A stretch of DNA of 64,000 nucleotides from Selenomonadaceae bacterium (GTDB lineage: Bacteria > Bacillota > Negativicutes > Selenomonadales > Selenomonadaceae), in contig JAFRRH010000068.1 in assembly GCA_017428215.1 (NCBI GenBank), positions 1-64,000 on the forward strand. The letters are read 5' to 3'. Positions within the stretch are counted from its first letter, which is position 1; each line of letters starts with the position of its first letter. A program made the position numbers and the translations under genes. The notes beneath the pieces were generated by a model. That model had not been told where the DNA came from. It did not search any database and saw nothing but the letters and a program-made list of their open reading frames with translations. Below are positions 46,444 through 55,245 of this stretch, one piece after another.

Positions 46444-47781
46444 ATGTCTGAAAATAAAATGCAACGCGGTTTGAAAAATCGCCATTTGCAGATGATTGCG
46501 TTGGGCACGGCTGTTGGCACGGGCTTATTTTACGGCTCGACGGCGACAATCGCGCTGGCAGGTCCCGCCGTTTCGTTGAGCTATTTAATCGGCGGGATAA
46601 TTATTTTTCTTATCGTCCGAATGCTCGGCGAAATGTCCGTTGAGGAACCTGTTAGCGGTTCATTCAGCTACTACGCCGCGAAATATTGGGGCGAATTTCC
46701 TGGCTTTTTGGCGGGCTGGAATTATTGGTTCCTCTATATTCTCGTTAGCATGGCTGAACTTTCTGCCGTTTCGATTTATCTGGGCTATTGGTTTCCCGAC
46801 TTGCCAAAATGGGTTGGCGTGCTTGCCTGCTTGATAATTATAACGGTGATTAATCTCGTTACAGTCAGCGCGTATGGTGAGATTGAATTTTGGATGGCGT
46901 TTATTAAAATTGCCGCGATTATCGGAATGATTCTGCTCGGCTCGTATTCCATTGCCGTAGACCCGAATCCTTTCCCGATGAATTTTCATCATCTGTGGAG
47001 TCACGGCGGATTTTTCCCGAACGGTATTGAAGGTATGCTAATGTCTATGGCTCCAGTGCTCTTCAGTTTCGGCGGCATTGAGTTAATCGGAATTACGGCG
47101 GGCGAGGCTGAAAATCCCGATAAAACTATTCCCCGCGCCATTAATCAAGTTATCTACCGCATTTTGATTTTTTACGTCGGCACGATGATTGTTTTAATGA
47201 CGCTTTGGCCCTGGAATGAAGTTGGCAAAGAGGCGAGTCCGTTCGTGCAAATTTTTGGCAATGCGGGCTTTACTGCCGCCGCGAACATTTTAAATTTCGT
47301 CGTACTAACTGCGGCGGTTAGTGTTTATAATTCGGCGATTTACTCGAATTCGCGAATGCTTTACGGCTTAGCGAAGAGTGGCAATGCTCCGAAATTTTTT
47401 GAAAGCCTTTCAAGGCGCGGCGTCCCCGTCAACGGCATTTTAGTTTCGTCGGGGATAACGCTTTTGGCGGCGGTGCTGAATTATATTTTGCCTGAAGAGG
47501 CTTTTATGTACATGATGGCAATCGTAACTGGCGCAGTCGTCATAAGTTGGGCAATGATTATCTTGACGCATTTAAAATTCCGTCAACACTGCGCGGCGGC
47601 GGGCATCGTCCCAAAATTTAAATCGCTGTTATATCCGTTCGCCGATTATCTGTGCTTAGCATTTTTGGCGGGCATTTTGATAATTATGGCGTTAATGGAC
47701 GACATGCGACCGGCGGTTATCGTCATGCCGATTTGGATTGTGGCAATTCGCCTGTTCTATCAATCGAAGAAAAAATCATGA
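46444..47781 (+). CDS. Amino acid permease (APC superfamily)
   Basis: A protein of 445 residues, about 12 membrane helices, AAT family. Signatures: HLQMIALGTAVGTGLFYGS, EMSVEEPVSGSFSYYAAKYW, ELIGITAGEAENPDKTIPRA. It imports an amino acid by proton symport; the exact substrate is not told by sequence. The ribosome site is weak. Convergent overlap of 22 bases with the ferredoxin-like gene. Confidence 0.9.
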   Translation: MSENKMQRGLKNRHLQMIALGTAVGTGLFYGSTATIALAGPAVSLSYLIGGIIIFLIVRMLGEMSVEEPVSGSFSYYAAKYWGEFPGFLAGWNYWFLYILVSMAELSAVSIYLGYWFPDLPKWVGVLACLIIITVINLVTVSAYGEIEFWMAFIKIAAIIGMILLGSYSIAVDPNPFPMNFHHLWSHGGFFPNGIEGMLMSMAPVLFSFGGIELIGITAGEAENPDKTIPRAINQVIYRILIFYVGTMIVLMTLWPWNEVGKEASPFVQIFGNAGFTAAANILNFVVLTAAVSVYNSAIYSNSRMLYGLAKSGNAPKFFESLSRRGVPVNGILVSSGITLLAAVLNYILPEEAFMYMMAIVTGAVVISWAMIILTHLKFRQHCAAAGIVPKFKSLLYPFADYLCLAFLAGILIIMALMDDMRPAVIVMPIWIVAIRLFYQSKKKS

Positions 47782-47972
47782 GTTTTATCGGACGCTACGG
47801 CGTCTTTTTTTATGGCGGCGACGGGACAAATTGAAATTATATTTTCCCAATCTTCCGCGCAGGTTTCATCAAAAAAAATTCGACCGCGCTCATAAATCAC
47901 GCCGCCGAATTCCGATTCACTTAAACAAGCTAAACACCTTACGCAAATTTTTTCGTCGTAAATTATTTTCAT
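47760..47972 (-). CDS. Small ferredoxin-like iron-sulfur protein
   Basis: A protein of 70 residues with CVRCLAC (Cys 10, 13, 16) and a later ISICPVAAI (Cys about 49), the four ligands of a single [4Fe-4S] cluster. An extra Cys lies at about 38. It overlaps the upstream CNNM/CBS gene by four bases, so it is translationally coupled. An electron carrier role is likely; the partner is unknown. Confidence 0.65.
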   Translation of the reverse strand: MKIIYDEKICVRCLACLSESEFGGVIYERGRIFFDETCAEDWENIISICPVAAIKKDAVASDKTHDFFFD

Positions 47973-49234
47973 AACTTAGAGATTAAAATTTTCCCAATGC
48001 GAACTCCATCCATTTCCTTAACTTTAAAGCGGAAACCGTTCCATTCGCAGACCTCGCCAACTTTTGGAATGTAACCGAATTGCGAAGTTACAAAGCCGCC
48101 CATAGTTTGAAAATGATCGTGCTCTTCGTCGGGTAAAGTTTCTATGTTAAATTGTTCCTTAAAGTCGTCAATGTCGCAAAGCCCGTCGACAGTCCACGAG
48201 TTATCTTTATTGCGCTTGAACTGTTTATCAGTAATTTCGTCGCCGCTAATGTCGATAATCTCGCCCAAAATGTCGTCAAGCGTGATAAAACCGATAACGC
48301 CGCCGTATTCGTCGTTGACCATAGCCTCCGTTATTCCGCTTGCACGAAACTTTTCAACAATGCGGAACGCCTCCATAGTGCGCGGCACGTAGCTTGCCTT
48401 TTTAATCAGCGCAGTTAAATCAATCTCGCGCCCGTCCTTTAAAATAGCGTCGAGTAAATCTTTAGCGTAAATCAACCCGCGACAATCGTCTAAACTGCCA
48501 TAGCCAACCGGAAAAATCGTGTAGGGACTATCTTGCACGATTTTTAAATTTTTCTCCAAGTCGTCGTCCAAATCCAGCCAAATAATTTTAACTCGCGGCG
48601 TCATCAGTGAATAAGCCGTTTCGTCGCCGACGTCAAAAATTCTGTCGACCATTTCCTGTTCGGATTTCTCAATCGTGCCGTCTTCGGTGCCCTGCTCAAT
48701 CAAATCTTTAACTTCGTCTTCGGTTACGGCGTCGGGTTTTGTTGAGTTCATTCCGAATATAAATCCGATTGCGCCCGCTACCGCCGACAGCATTGCTACG
48801 AACGGATTCATAACTGCCACGATTAATCGGAACGTCTTGTAATTGTTCAGTAAAAATTTTTCGGGTTCACGTTTAGCCGCTTGCTTAGGTAAAAATTCTC
48901 CAAACAGCAGAAAAATAAATGTCGTGACACAAAGCGCGATTACTGCCGCAGGGATTATTGATAAATTTATAAACCCCGCGATTGTCGGACTAGTAAGTAT
49001 TGCGCAGACGCCCGCCAATATTCCCGTACAAGTGATTCCGATTTGTGCGACGGTCAACGGGGCAGGTGCTTCTATCATTTCCAAAACTGCCCGCGCATTT
49101 ACGTCGCCGTCCTCAGATAATTTTTCCAGCCGCCCGCGATGACTTTCTATCAGCGCAGTTTCCATTAGCGAAAAGTAGCCGCTTACTGCCGCCAATAAAA
49201 TTATCAGCGCAGGCGGGATTAGTCCTGTCTCCAA
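47969..49234 (-). CDS. CNNM/CBS-domain membrane protein (HlyC/CorC family)
   Basis: A protein of 421 residues. It has an N-terminal CNNM membrane domain (about 1-185, TVAQIGITCTGILAG), two CBS domains (about 205-330, MTPRVKIIWLDLDD, VNDEYGGVIGFITLDDILGE) and a C-terminal CorC-HlyC domain (about 345-420). It is linked to Mg2+ or Co2+ efflux. TTG start follows GAGGTG. Confidence 0.9.
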   Translation of the reverse strand: METGLIPPALIILLAAVSGYFSLMETALIESHRGRLEKLSEDGDVNARAVLEMIEAPAPLTVAQIGITCTGILAGVCAILTSPTIAGFINLSIIPAAVIALCVTTFIFLLFGEFLPKQAAKREPEKFLLNNYKTFRLIVAVMNPFVAMLSAVAGAIGFIFGMNSTKPDAVTEDEVKDLIEQGTEDGTIEKSEQEMVDRIFDVGDETAYSLMTPRVKIIWLDLDDDLEKNLKIVQDSPYTIFPVGYGSLDDCRGLIYAKDLLDAILKDGREIDLTALIKKASYVPRTMEAFRIVEKFRASGITEAMVNDEYGGVIGFITLDDILGEIIDISGDEITDKQFKRNKDNSWTVDGLCDIDDFKEQFNIETLPDEEHDHFQTMGGFVTSQFGYIPKVGEVCEWNGFRFKVKEMDGVRIGKILISKL

Positions 49235-49247
49235 ACTTCACACCTCG

Positions 49248-50348
49248 TTAATTTAAAGCAATTCTTGCATATTCGTCAAGCATGTCAATGAATGTCATAT
49301 GCCCGCGCTCGCTCGCCTTAGATTTGCCGATAATTTTAATCGTAGCATCGTAAATCGCGGACTCGACGCTACCAGGCACTAAATTTTCCCAGTTCTTATA
49401 ATCGTAAGCTCGCTCGTTGATTGCATTTTGCGGACGCCCGAAAACTTCCAACTCGCAGAGGAATTGGATTTGTTGAGTTTTAGGACGCAAATAATAATGC
49501 TCCAAAACGTAGCTTTGCTGACGAAGAATTTTTATATCTTCGGGCGGATATTGATAGCCCTTTTCTCGTGCCAATGCAATTTGCGCCCTGAAATTATCTG
49601 CGCCGTAATACGTCATGTCGTCATCAAGCTGTTTTGGCTCGCGCTCAATCATACGAACCCAAACGTCCGCCATATACTCATTCGCCATGTACGGCATTTT
49701 CTTCCACTGCACAGAAGTTTTGTCCAAATAATAAATATACGTGTCGTCAACTGCCAACTTGATGAAACGCGGCTGTAGCATTTTTAAATCCGATTGTTGT
49801 GGCGCAGTACTTCCGGACGGAAAATATTGCCGCGCAGGTTTTTCAGCAAGTGTTGATTCAGGCGACGGCGGAACGATTGCCGGCTCGTTAATAGGTTCTT
49901 GTCCGTCGGAAATGTTTGTTGGTTGCTTGAACGGTTGATTAATTTCTGCCGGCGGTAAAGGCTCAACTCTTGGTTGTTCTGCAGGCGGCTTTTGTGCAGG
50001 AATTTTGCTAACGTCGTTAAAAATCAATACGTCGCCAAAATTTTCGTCGTCAGCTTCGGGCTGTTCAATAGGTTGAGTTGGCGGCTCGTCTTTTGGCTTT
50101 ACAACTTCAGGCTCGGCGGGCGGCTTTTCTACAGGCGGTTTTTCTGCAGGTAATTTTTCTGCAGGCGGTTTTGGCGCGGGCGTCTCGACTTTTTTCGGTG
50201 CAGGTTTTTCAACTTTTTTTTGTGCGGTTGAAGTTGCCTCGTCCTCGAATTCGCCGCCGAAAATTACAACATCATCGTCCGCTGAAACTTGCGGCGCATT
50301 CATCAGCAACGCGAGAACCGCCGCGCCCGTTATCAATTTTTTTCTCAC
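49248..50348 (-). CDS. Exported proline-rich protein, function unknown
   Basis: A protein of 366 residues starting at GTG 50348. The signal peptide (KKLITGAAVLALLMNAPQV) is followed by a Pro/Lys/Glu-rich spacer of about 130 residues (PAEKPPVEKPPAEPE), likely crossing the wall or periplasm. A C-terminal domain follows (about 195-366, FIKLAVDDTYIYYLDKTSVQ) that resembles secreted proteins common in Negativicutes, but no family is assigned. Two bases after rsmG and 13 before the CNNM gene. Confidence 0.6.
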   Translation of the reverse strand: MRKKLITGAAVLALLMNAPQVSADDDVVIFGGEFEDEATSTAQKKVEKPAPKKVETPAPKPPAEKLPAEKPPVEKPPAEPEVVKPKDEPPTQPIEQPEADDENFGDVLIFNDVSKIPAQKPPAEQPRVEPLPPAEINQPFKQPTNISDGQEPINEPAIVPPSPESTLAEKPARQYFPSGSTAPQQSDLKMLQPRFIKLAVDDTYIYYLDKTSVQWKKMPYMANEYMADVWVRMIEREPKQLDDDMTYYGADNFRAQIALAREKGYQYPPEDIKILRQQSYVLEHYYLRPKTQQIQFLCELEVFGRPQNAINERAYDYKNWENLVPGSVESAIYDATIKIIGKSKASERGHMTFIDMLDEYARIALN

Positions 50349-50349
50349 G

Positions 50350-51057
50350 CTAATTCCCCATTCCCAAATTTTTAGTTCTAATTACACTTTCACGACGTGG
50401 AAATTTATTTGGCGTAGATTTTTTCTTATCAATGTAAATTACGGCTCGTGAATCGTCAAGCGTCGGCAATTTTATTTCGCGAATGATAATTTTCCCGCCG
50501 CCCAAAATTTTAATTGCCGCTCGTGCCTCGTCAAGTTCTTCGCTGAAATTTTTACCTTTCAACGCGACGAATTTCCCGCCGATTTTAACGAAGGGTAAAC
50601 AATATTCCGCCAAAATATTTAATCGGGCGACGGCTCGCGAAGTCACAATGTCGAATTGCTCACGAAAATTTTTTTGCCTAGCAAGCTCCTCTGCTCGTCC
50701 GTGAAAAATTTCTACGCCGTCAAGCTCCAACTCCTCGACGACTTTTTTTAAAAATTCTACGCGCTTATTTAGCGAATCAATCAGACAGAATTTTAACTGC
50801 GGGCGGAAAATTTTCAGCGGTATTGCAGGGAAGCCCGCGCCCGTTCCAATGTCGGCAATGCGTTCGACGCCGTGAAAAATTTTTTCGTCCCACGCACTCA
50901 ACGAATCAATTATGTGCTTAACTGCGAATTCTTGCGGCTCGGTTATCGTCGTCAAATTCATCACGCGATTTTGTTCAATCACCAGCCGATAAAATTTTTC
51001 GTAAATGTCAATCTGCGCGTCGTCCAAGCTAAATCGTTTCAACTCGCCGCGAAACAT
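50350..51057 (-). CDS. rsmG: 16S rRNA m7G527 methyltransferase
   Basis: A protein of 235 residues; SAM-dependent methylation of G527 in 16S rRNA. Motif I is IADIGTGAGFPAIPLKI, and also RVMNLTTITE, TSRAVARLNILAEYCLP and FVALKG. ATG 51057 fits the family length better than the 51105 frame; GGAG precedes it. Confidence 0.94.
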   Translation of the reverse strand: MFRGELKRFSLDDAQIDIYEKFYRLVIEQNRVMNLTTITEPQEFAVKHIIDSLSAWDEKIFHGVERIADIGTGAGFPAIPLKIFRPQLKFCLIDSLNKRVEFLKKVVEELELDGVEIFHGRAEELARQKNFREQFDIVTSRAVARLNILAEYCLPFVKIGGKFVALKGKNFSEELDEARAAIKILGGGKIIIREIKLPTLDDSRAVIYIDKKKSTPNKFPRRESVIRTKNLGMGN

Positions 51058-51099
51058 TTTAATCATCTCCGCAAATATTTTAGCCGCCTTGCAGAAACT

Positions 51100-51129
51100 T
51101 TGCAAGCTAAAGTATAATTCTGTTATAAT
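51100..51129 (+). promoter_or_regulatory. Promoter of hisCB
   Basis: TTGCAA-18-TATAAT (51100-51129); an overlapping second candidate TTGCAG-18-TATAAT lies at 51089-51118. Confidence 0.55.
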
Positions 51130-51157
51130 CTAAAAAAATTTTAAAGAGGTTTTGCAA

Positions 51158-52222
51158 ATGCTTAATTATCGAAACGAACTGGAAAAAATGCCGTCATATG
51201 ACGGAGTGGAAAAAAGTTATCGAATAAAAGTCAACGCTAACGAATCGACGATGAACTTGCCGCCTTTGGTTGAAGAGCGCGTGATTAACCGGCTGGCGTT
51301 GCTTGCGTTCAATCGCTACCCGAACGAGGAATATTATTCGCTGGTCGAGCAAATCGCTAAAAATTTTTCTGTCGACACGTCGCAAGTTTTATTGGGCGGC
51401 GGCTCCAGCGAGATTATCGAGAAAGTTTTTCACGCATTCGGCGGCGCGGAGCATAAAATTGTTTATCCGCAACCGAGCTTTTCCATGTACAAAATTTATG
51501 CTAAGGCGGCGGACGCGGAAGGAATTCCTTTTGACTTAAACGAGAAATTTAATCTCAACGTCGACGAGTTCATAAAAAAAATCCGCGAAGTCAACGCAAG
51601 CCTTGCTGTCGTCTGCAATCCCAACAACCCCACCGGCAACGCTTTGACGCCCGCGCAGGTCGAAAAAATTGCCGCGTCGATTGACTGCGCCTTTTTGCTT
51701 GACGAGGCTTATGTTGAGTTTTACGGACTTTCAGCAGTTAATCTCGTCGCGAAATATCCAAATTTAATTGTCGCACGAACTTTTTCAAAAGCTTATGGTA
51801 TGGCGGGTGCTCGTGTCGGCTATATGATTGCCCAGCCTGAAGTTACACGCATGATTAATAAATGTTTTATGCCGTATCACATGAACGTTTTGACATTGGC
51901 GGCGGCGGATATTGTCTATCAAATGCGCGATGAATTTGTTCCGCGTATGCAAATGATAATTGCTGAACGCAAGCGCATGAGTGAACAGCTTAAAAAAATT
52001 CGCGACGTCGAGGTTTTTCCGTCGGAGACGAATTTTATTTTGATTAGGCTTGCCCGCGCAGAGGAGCTTAAAAATTATCTGGAATCGCTTGACATTGGCA
52101 TTAGATATTTTTCGCCGAGCGCGTTCGGATTAAAAAATTGCTTGCGAATATCAATCGGTACGAGGATTGAGAACGATGAAGTTTTCAGCGCGATAAAAGC
52201 TTTTCTGGAGGGCGGGCAATGA
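51158..52222 (+). CDS. hisC: Histidinol-phosphate aminotransferase
   Basis: A protein of 354 residues; PLP-dependent class I/II aminotransferase converting imidazole acetol phosphate to histidinol phosphate. Signatures: KVNANESTMNLPP, GGGSSEIIEKVF, CNPNNPTGNAL, LLDEAYVEF and the PLP lysine in ARTFSKAYGMAGARVGY. Start ATG 51158 with GAGG upstream. Overlaps hisB by four bases. Confidence 0.93.
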   Translation: MLNYRNELEKMPSYDGVEKSYRIKVNANESTMNLPPLVEERVINRLALLAFNRYPNEEYYSLVEQIAKNFSVDTSQVLLGGGSSEIIEKVFHAFGGAEHKIVYPQPSFSMYKIYAKAADAEGIPFDLNEKFNLNVDEFIKKIREVNASLAVVCNPNNPTGNALTPAQVEKIAASIDCAFLLDEAYVEFYGLSAVNLVAKYPNLIVARTFSKAYGMAGARVGYMIAQPEVTRMINKCFMPYHMNVLTLAAADIVYQMRDEFVPRMQMIIAERKRMSEQLKKIRDVEVFPSETNFILIRLARAEELKNYLESLDIGIRYFSPSAFGLKNCLRISIGTRIENDEVFSAIKAFLEGGQ

Positions 52223-52803
52223 GAATCGGCAAAATAAATCGGGCGACGAATGAAACTCGCGTTGACGTCGAAATAAATCTTGACGGCGGCGGCAAGGTGG
52301 AAATTAATTCGGGCGTCGGATTTTTTAATCACATGCTGAACTTATTCGCGGCGCACGGACAATTTGACTTGAAAGTTATCTGCGCGGGCGATTTGGAGGT
52401 TGACGGACACCACAGCATAGAGGACATTGGCATTTCGTTAGGTGCGGCGTTGAAGGCGGCTTTAGGCGATAAACGCGGCATTACTCGCTACGGAACTTTT
52501 TTCTTGCCAATGGACGAAACTTTAGCGTTGGTTAGCTTGGACATCAGCGGGCGTCCGTTTTTAGTTTATGACGGCGGCGAACTTGCGCCTATGATTGGCG
52601 ATTTTGACACGGAGCTTGTCGAAGAATTTTTGCGGGCATTTGCTTTCAACGCTGGTATAACTTTGCACGTGAAAATTCTTTACGGAAAGAATTCACATCA
52701 CAAAGTTGAGGCGATTTTTAAGGCGTTGGGGCACGCGCTGAAAATTGCTGTAACAATCGACGAAAAAATTAAGGGCGTCCCCTCAACGAAAGGCACCCTT
52801 TAA
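52219..52803 (+). CDS. hisB: Imidazoleglycerol-phosphate dehydratase
   Basis: A protein of 194 residues. Manganese-site motifs are GVGFFNHMLNLFAAHG and GHHSIEDIGISLGAAL, then NSHHKVEAIFKALGHAL. Histidine synthesis, step six. The ATGA overlap with hisC indicates translational coupling; the other his genes are not in the window. Confidence 0.95.
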   Translation: MRIGKINRATNETRVDVEINLDGGGKVEINSGVGFFNHMLNLFAAHGQFDLKVICAGDLEVDGHHSIEDIGISLGAALKAALGDKRGITRYGTFFLPMDETLALVSLDISGRPFLVYDGGELAPMIGDFDTELVEEFLRAFAFNAGITLHVKILYGKNSHHKVEAIFKALGHALKIAVTIDEKIKGVPSTKGTL

Positions 52804-52823
52804 ATTTGCCATTATATTTTTTC

Positions 52824-53201
52824 TTAGAATTTTTTCACAGTGCGAGTTTCTTCCACGCGCTCGGAAATTTCCGTTAAAGATTTTCCGCCCGCCGATTCAA
52901 CCGCCGCGAGAACTGCGCCTTCAACTAACGGACAATCAATCATTTTAACGTTCGGTTTATTTAAATCTTCCAAAACTACTTCCGTTGTCATGACGGCAGA
53001 ACCCATATCCATTAAAATTATCACGCCGTCAGCTGAATAAACTGATTCAATCGCCGCGCAGATTTTTTCGTAGCTCGTGCCTAAACTGCCGTCCTCAAGC
53101 CCGCCCGCCGCCGCAAGTGGAGCATTCGCCATCATACCGGCAAGTTCGATGACGCCTTCCGCGAGCTTTTGACTGTGAGAGACAATTACAATCCCTACCA
53201 T
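52824..53201 (-). CDS. dhaM: PTS-dependent dihydroxyacetone kinase subunit DhaM
   Basis: A protein of 125 residues, EIIA-Man fold. The phosphorylated histidine is in IVIVSHSQKLAEG (His 9); MDMGSAVMTTE follows. It relays phosphate from HPr to DhaL. The single-domain form is the Firmicute type. One base after dhaL. Confidence 0.93.
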   Translation of the reverse strand: MVGIVIVSHSQKLAEGVIELAGMMANAPLAAAGGLEDGSLGTSYEKICAAIESVYSADGVIILMDMGSAVMTTEVVLEDLNKPNVKMIDCPLVEGAVLAAVESAGGKSLTEISERVEETRTVKKF

Positions 53202-53202
53202 G

Positions 53203-53832
53203 TTAAGTCTCTCGCAAAACTTCCAACGCAGTCTGCAACATAAACAGAGACGACGTTGCGCCGGGGTCTTGATGTCCGATACTGCGTTCTTTTAAGTAGC
53301 TGGCGCGTCCCTTAGTGGCGATAATTGTTTTGGTATACTCAACGCCTTTAGCCGCCGCATCAACACCGTCACTTAATGCGTCGATTAAATTTTTGCCGCT
53401 GTCAATGCCGCCTTTGAGAGCTTTGTAAGCAGGGCAAAGCGCGTCAAGCATAGTTTTTTCGCCCTCGACAGCTTTACCGCGCATTTTGACGCCATTAATC
53501 GCCGCTTCAAGAGCCGCAACAAATTCTGCGTCCGTGATTTCCATTTTGCCTTTACAGACGTTGCCAGCTTTCATAAATGCCGTACCGTAAAGCGGACCTG
53601 ACGCGCCGCCGACAGTCGAGACGAGTTGAGTGCCGACGCCTTTTAAAATCGCGCCAATATCTTTATCAGCGAATGTCGGCAATTTTCCTTCGACACTTTT
53701 AAAGCCGCGAGCAAGATTTATGCCGTGATCGCCGTCGCCGATTTCGTTGTCGAGTTCAGTGAGAAAATCTTTCTCCGCCTCAATCTTTTTGGCAATGGCG
53801 GCGATTATTGCGAGAATTTTTTTATTGTCCAT
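53203..53832 (-). CDS. dhaL: Dihydroxyacetone kinase subunit DhaL
   Basis: A protein of 209 residues that carries ADP and transfers phosphate to dihydroxyacetone bound by DhaK. Motifs: NEIGDGDHGINLARGF (metal-binding aspartates), TVGGASGPLYGTAF and GRASYLKERSIGHQDPGA. GAGGT precedes ATG. Confidence 0.95.
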   Translation of the reverse strand: MDNKKILAIIAAIAKKIEAEKDFLTELDNEIGDGDHGINLARGFKSVEGKLPTFADKDIGAILKGVGTQLVSTVGGASGPLYGTAFMKAGNVCKGKMEITDAEFVAALEAAINGVKMRGKAVEGEKTMLDALCPAYKALKGGIDSGKNLIDALSDGVDAAAKGVEYTKTIIATKGRASYLKERSIGHQDPGATSSLFMLQTALEVLRET

Positions 53833-53836
53833 GTTA

Positions 53837-54829
53837 TTACCTCTTTAGCGCGGGAGTATCAGCGGGCGCGTCGTAAAGTTTTTTAAGTTCGTCGTCGAGG
53901 CGCAACAGCGTAAGCGAAAAGCCCGCCATTTCGATTGACGTCATGTAATTGCCAACCATTGTATCGTAAACTTTAACGCCAGCCTCTTTAAGATAATCCT
54001 GCACAAAATTATTAATAATGTAAAGTTCCATAAGTGGCGTTGAGCCCATGCCGTTTACCATAACTACAACTTCTTGATTTTTATAGTCAATGTCGGCGAG
54101 AATTTTATCAAGGAGCGTTTTAGCGATTTCGTCAGCAGTGGCGATTTTTTCTCTATGCGTGCCAGGTTCGCCGTGAATACCGATACCGATTTCAACTTCG
54201 TCCTCTGAAAGTTCAAAACCGGGCTTACCGGCGGCGGGAACTGTGCACGGGGAAATTGCCATGCCCATTGTCCGAACGTTGGCGATAACTTTTTCCGCGA
54301 CGGCTTTAACTTCCTCAAGAGTTGCACCTTCTTCGGCTTTGGCACCAGCGATTTTGTGCACGAGAATTGTCCCTGCGACGCCGCGCCGCCCCGTCGTGTA
54401 AAGGCTGTCTTGGACTGCAACATCGTCGTTAACTACAACGTGATCAACTTTAATGTCCTCGTCTTGTGCCATGTCGATTGCCATTTCAAAATTCAGCACG
54501 TCACCTGTATAATTTTTGACGATACACAGAACGCCCTGATCCGTAGCAACGGCTTTAATGCCCTCGAAAATTTTATCAGGCGTCGGCGAAGTGAAAACCG
54601 CTCCAGCAACTGCGCAGTCAAGCATGCCCGTTCCGACAAAACCGCCGTGTGCAGGTTCGTGACCAGAACCGCCGCCGCTAACGAGTGCAACTTTATTAGC
54701 GGGCTTTTTATCAGCGCGAACGACCACATTGCCGCATTCAAGCTTAGCGAGCTTATCGGGCGCGGATTTGACCAGCCCCAAAATCATTTGCTCTTCGACG
54801 GCGTCAACCGCGTTGATGAGTTTTTTCAT
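53837..54829 (-). CDS. dhaK: Dihydroxyacetone kinase subunit DhaK
   Basis: A protein of 330 residues that binds dihydroxyacetone covalently via a histidine. ALVSGGGSGHEPAHGGFVG carries the active His; VNGMGSTPLMELYI follows. ATG 54829 has GGGAGGG eight bases before it. First gene of dhaKLM, with its own promoter and a palindromic site upstream (54851-54893). Confidence 0.95.
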   Translation of the reverse strand: MKKLINAVDAVEEQMILGLVKSAPDKLAKLECGNVVVRADKKPANKVALVSGGGSGHEPAHGGFVGTGMLDCAVAGAVFTSPTPDKIFEGIKAVATDQGVLCIVKNYTGDVLNFEMAIDMAQDEDIKVDHVVVNDDVAVQDSLYTTGRRGVAGTILVHKIAGAKAEEGATLEEVKAVAEKVIANVRTMGMAISPCTVPAAGKPGFELSEDEVEIGIGIHGEPGTHREKIATADEIAKTLLDKILADIDYKNQEVVVMVNGMGSTPLMELYIINNFVQDYLKEAGVKVYDTMVGNYMTSIEMAGFSLTLLRLDDELKKLYDAPADTPALKR

Positions 54830-54850
54830 GTGAATCCCTCCCAAAAAAAT

Positions 54851-54893
54851 TTCAAGCTCAGCAAAATCTATCACTAAGCTTGAAGTGTGTCAA
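54851..54893 (-). promoter_or_regulatory. dhaKLM promoter with inverted repeat
   Basis: On the minus strand TTGACA-17-TAGATT (54865-54893). An inverted repeat (arms 54851-54861 and 54874-54884, core TTCAAGCT/AGCTTGAA, 10 of 11 matching) straddles the -10. It is a probable operator for a dha regulator or a leader hairpin. The promoter closely resembles the sRNA promoters described below. Confidence 0.6.
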
Positions 54894-54906
54894 TCATTAA
54901 TTTAAC

Positions 54907-54935
54907 TTGAAAATTTTATGAACGTATGCTATTAT
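54907..54935 (+). promoter_or_regulatory. Toxin 1 promoter
   Basis: TTGAAA-17-TATTAT, about 60 bases before the toxin ORF. Confidence 0.6.
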
Positions 54936-54994
54936 CGGCGTGGTAAGACAGTTCGATGTGTCGGCTTCTTCCTCGAAGGAAGGAGGTGACGCGA

Positions 54995-55081
54995 ATGGAA
55001 ATTCTTGATTGGTTAGATATAATCTGCCAAGTCGGAACGCTCATCTTCGCGGCACTGACGTACTTCGATAACCACAAGTAA
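54995..55081 (+). CDS. 28-residue hydrophobic toxin-like peptide 1
   Basis: A 28-residue peptide: MEILDWLDII start, a hydrophobic core (CQVGTLIFAALTYF) that would span a membrane, and a NHK end. Strong SD (AAGGAGGTG, 54981-54988) six bases from ATG. That SD is paired in an 8-bp hairpin, CTTCTTCC (54965-54972) with GGAAGGAG (54978-54985), so translation should be self-limited. Composition and size fit holin-like or TxpA/BsrG-type type I toxins. No homologue search was possible. Confidence 0.65.
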   Translation: MEILDWLDIICQVGTLIFAALTYFDNHK

Positions 55082-55084
55082 GTG

Positions 55085-55198
55085 AAGAGCCGTCCACCAC
55101 GACGGCTCCCGAATCGTTCCAATTTACATCAACAACTACTAACGAGGAAGGAGTCGACGTGCCACCATCGAGCTGTCTTCCGTGATTTTTCTTTAAGT
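55085..55198 (-). ncRNA. Predicted antisense RNA A (antitoxin-like)
   Basis: Convergent with toxin 1 and sharing its terminator. Driven by TTGACT-17-TAAATT at 55205-55233. The region 55143-55160 (minus) is complementary to the toxin 1 SD (54974-54992): CGAGGAAGGAG in the plus-strand sequence against CGAAGGAAGGAGG in the toxin, then a GACG match. It may pair in trans or at the 3' end with toxin mRNA and block the ribosome site. Length about 115 nt. Prediction only. Confidence 0.55.
55087..55108. terminator. Shared hairpin between toxin 1 and sRNA A
   Basis: The stem GAGCCGTC/GACGGCTC has a six-base loop. It is the 3' end of toxin 1 and of sRNA A from the other strand. The T-run is weak on both sides. 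Confidence 0.6.
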
Positions 55199-55204
55199 AA
55201 TGAA

Positions 55205-55233
55205 AATTTATCATACACAAGCCGATAAGTCAA
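55205..55233 (-). promoter_or_regulatory. sRNA A promoter
   Basis: TTGACT-17-TAAATT on the minus strand; same hexamers and spacing as the sRNA B promoter and near-identical to the sRNA1-3 promoters. Confidence 0.6.
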
Positions 55234-55245
55234 GGAGCGATTCAA

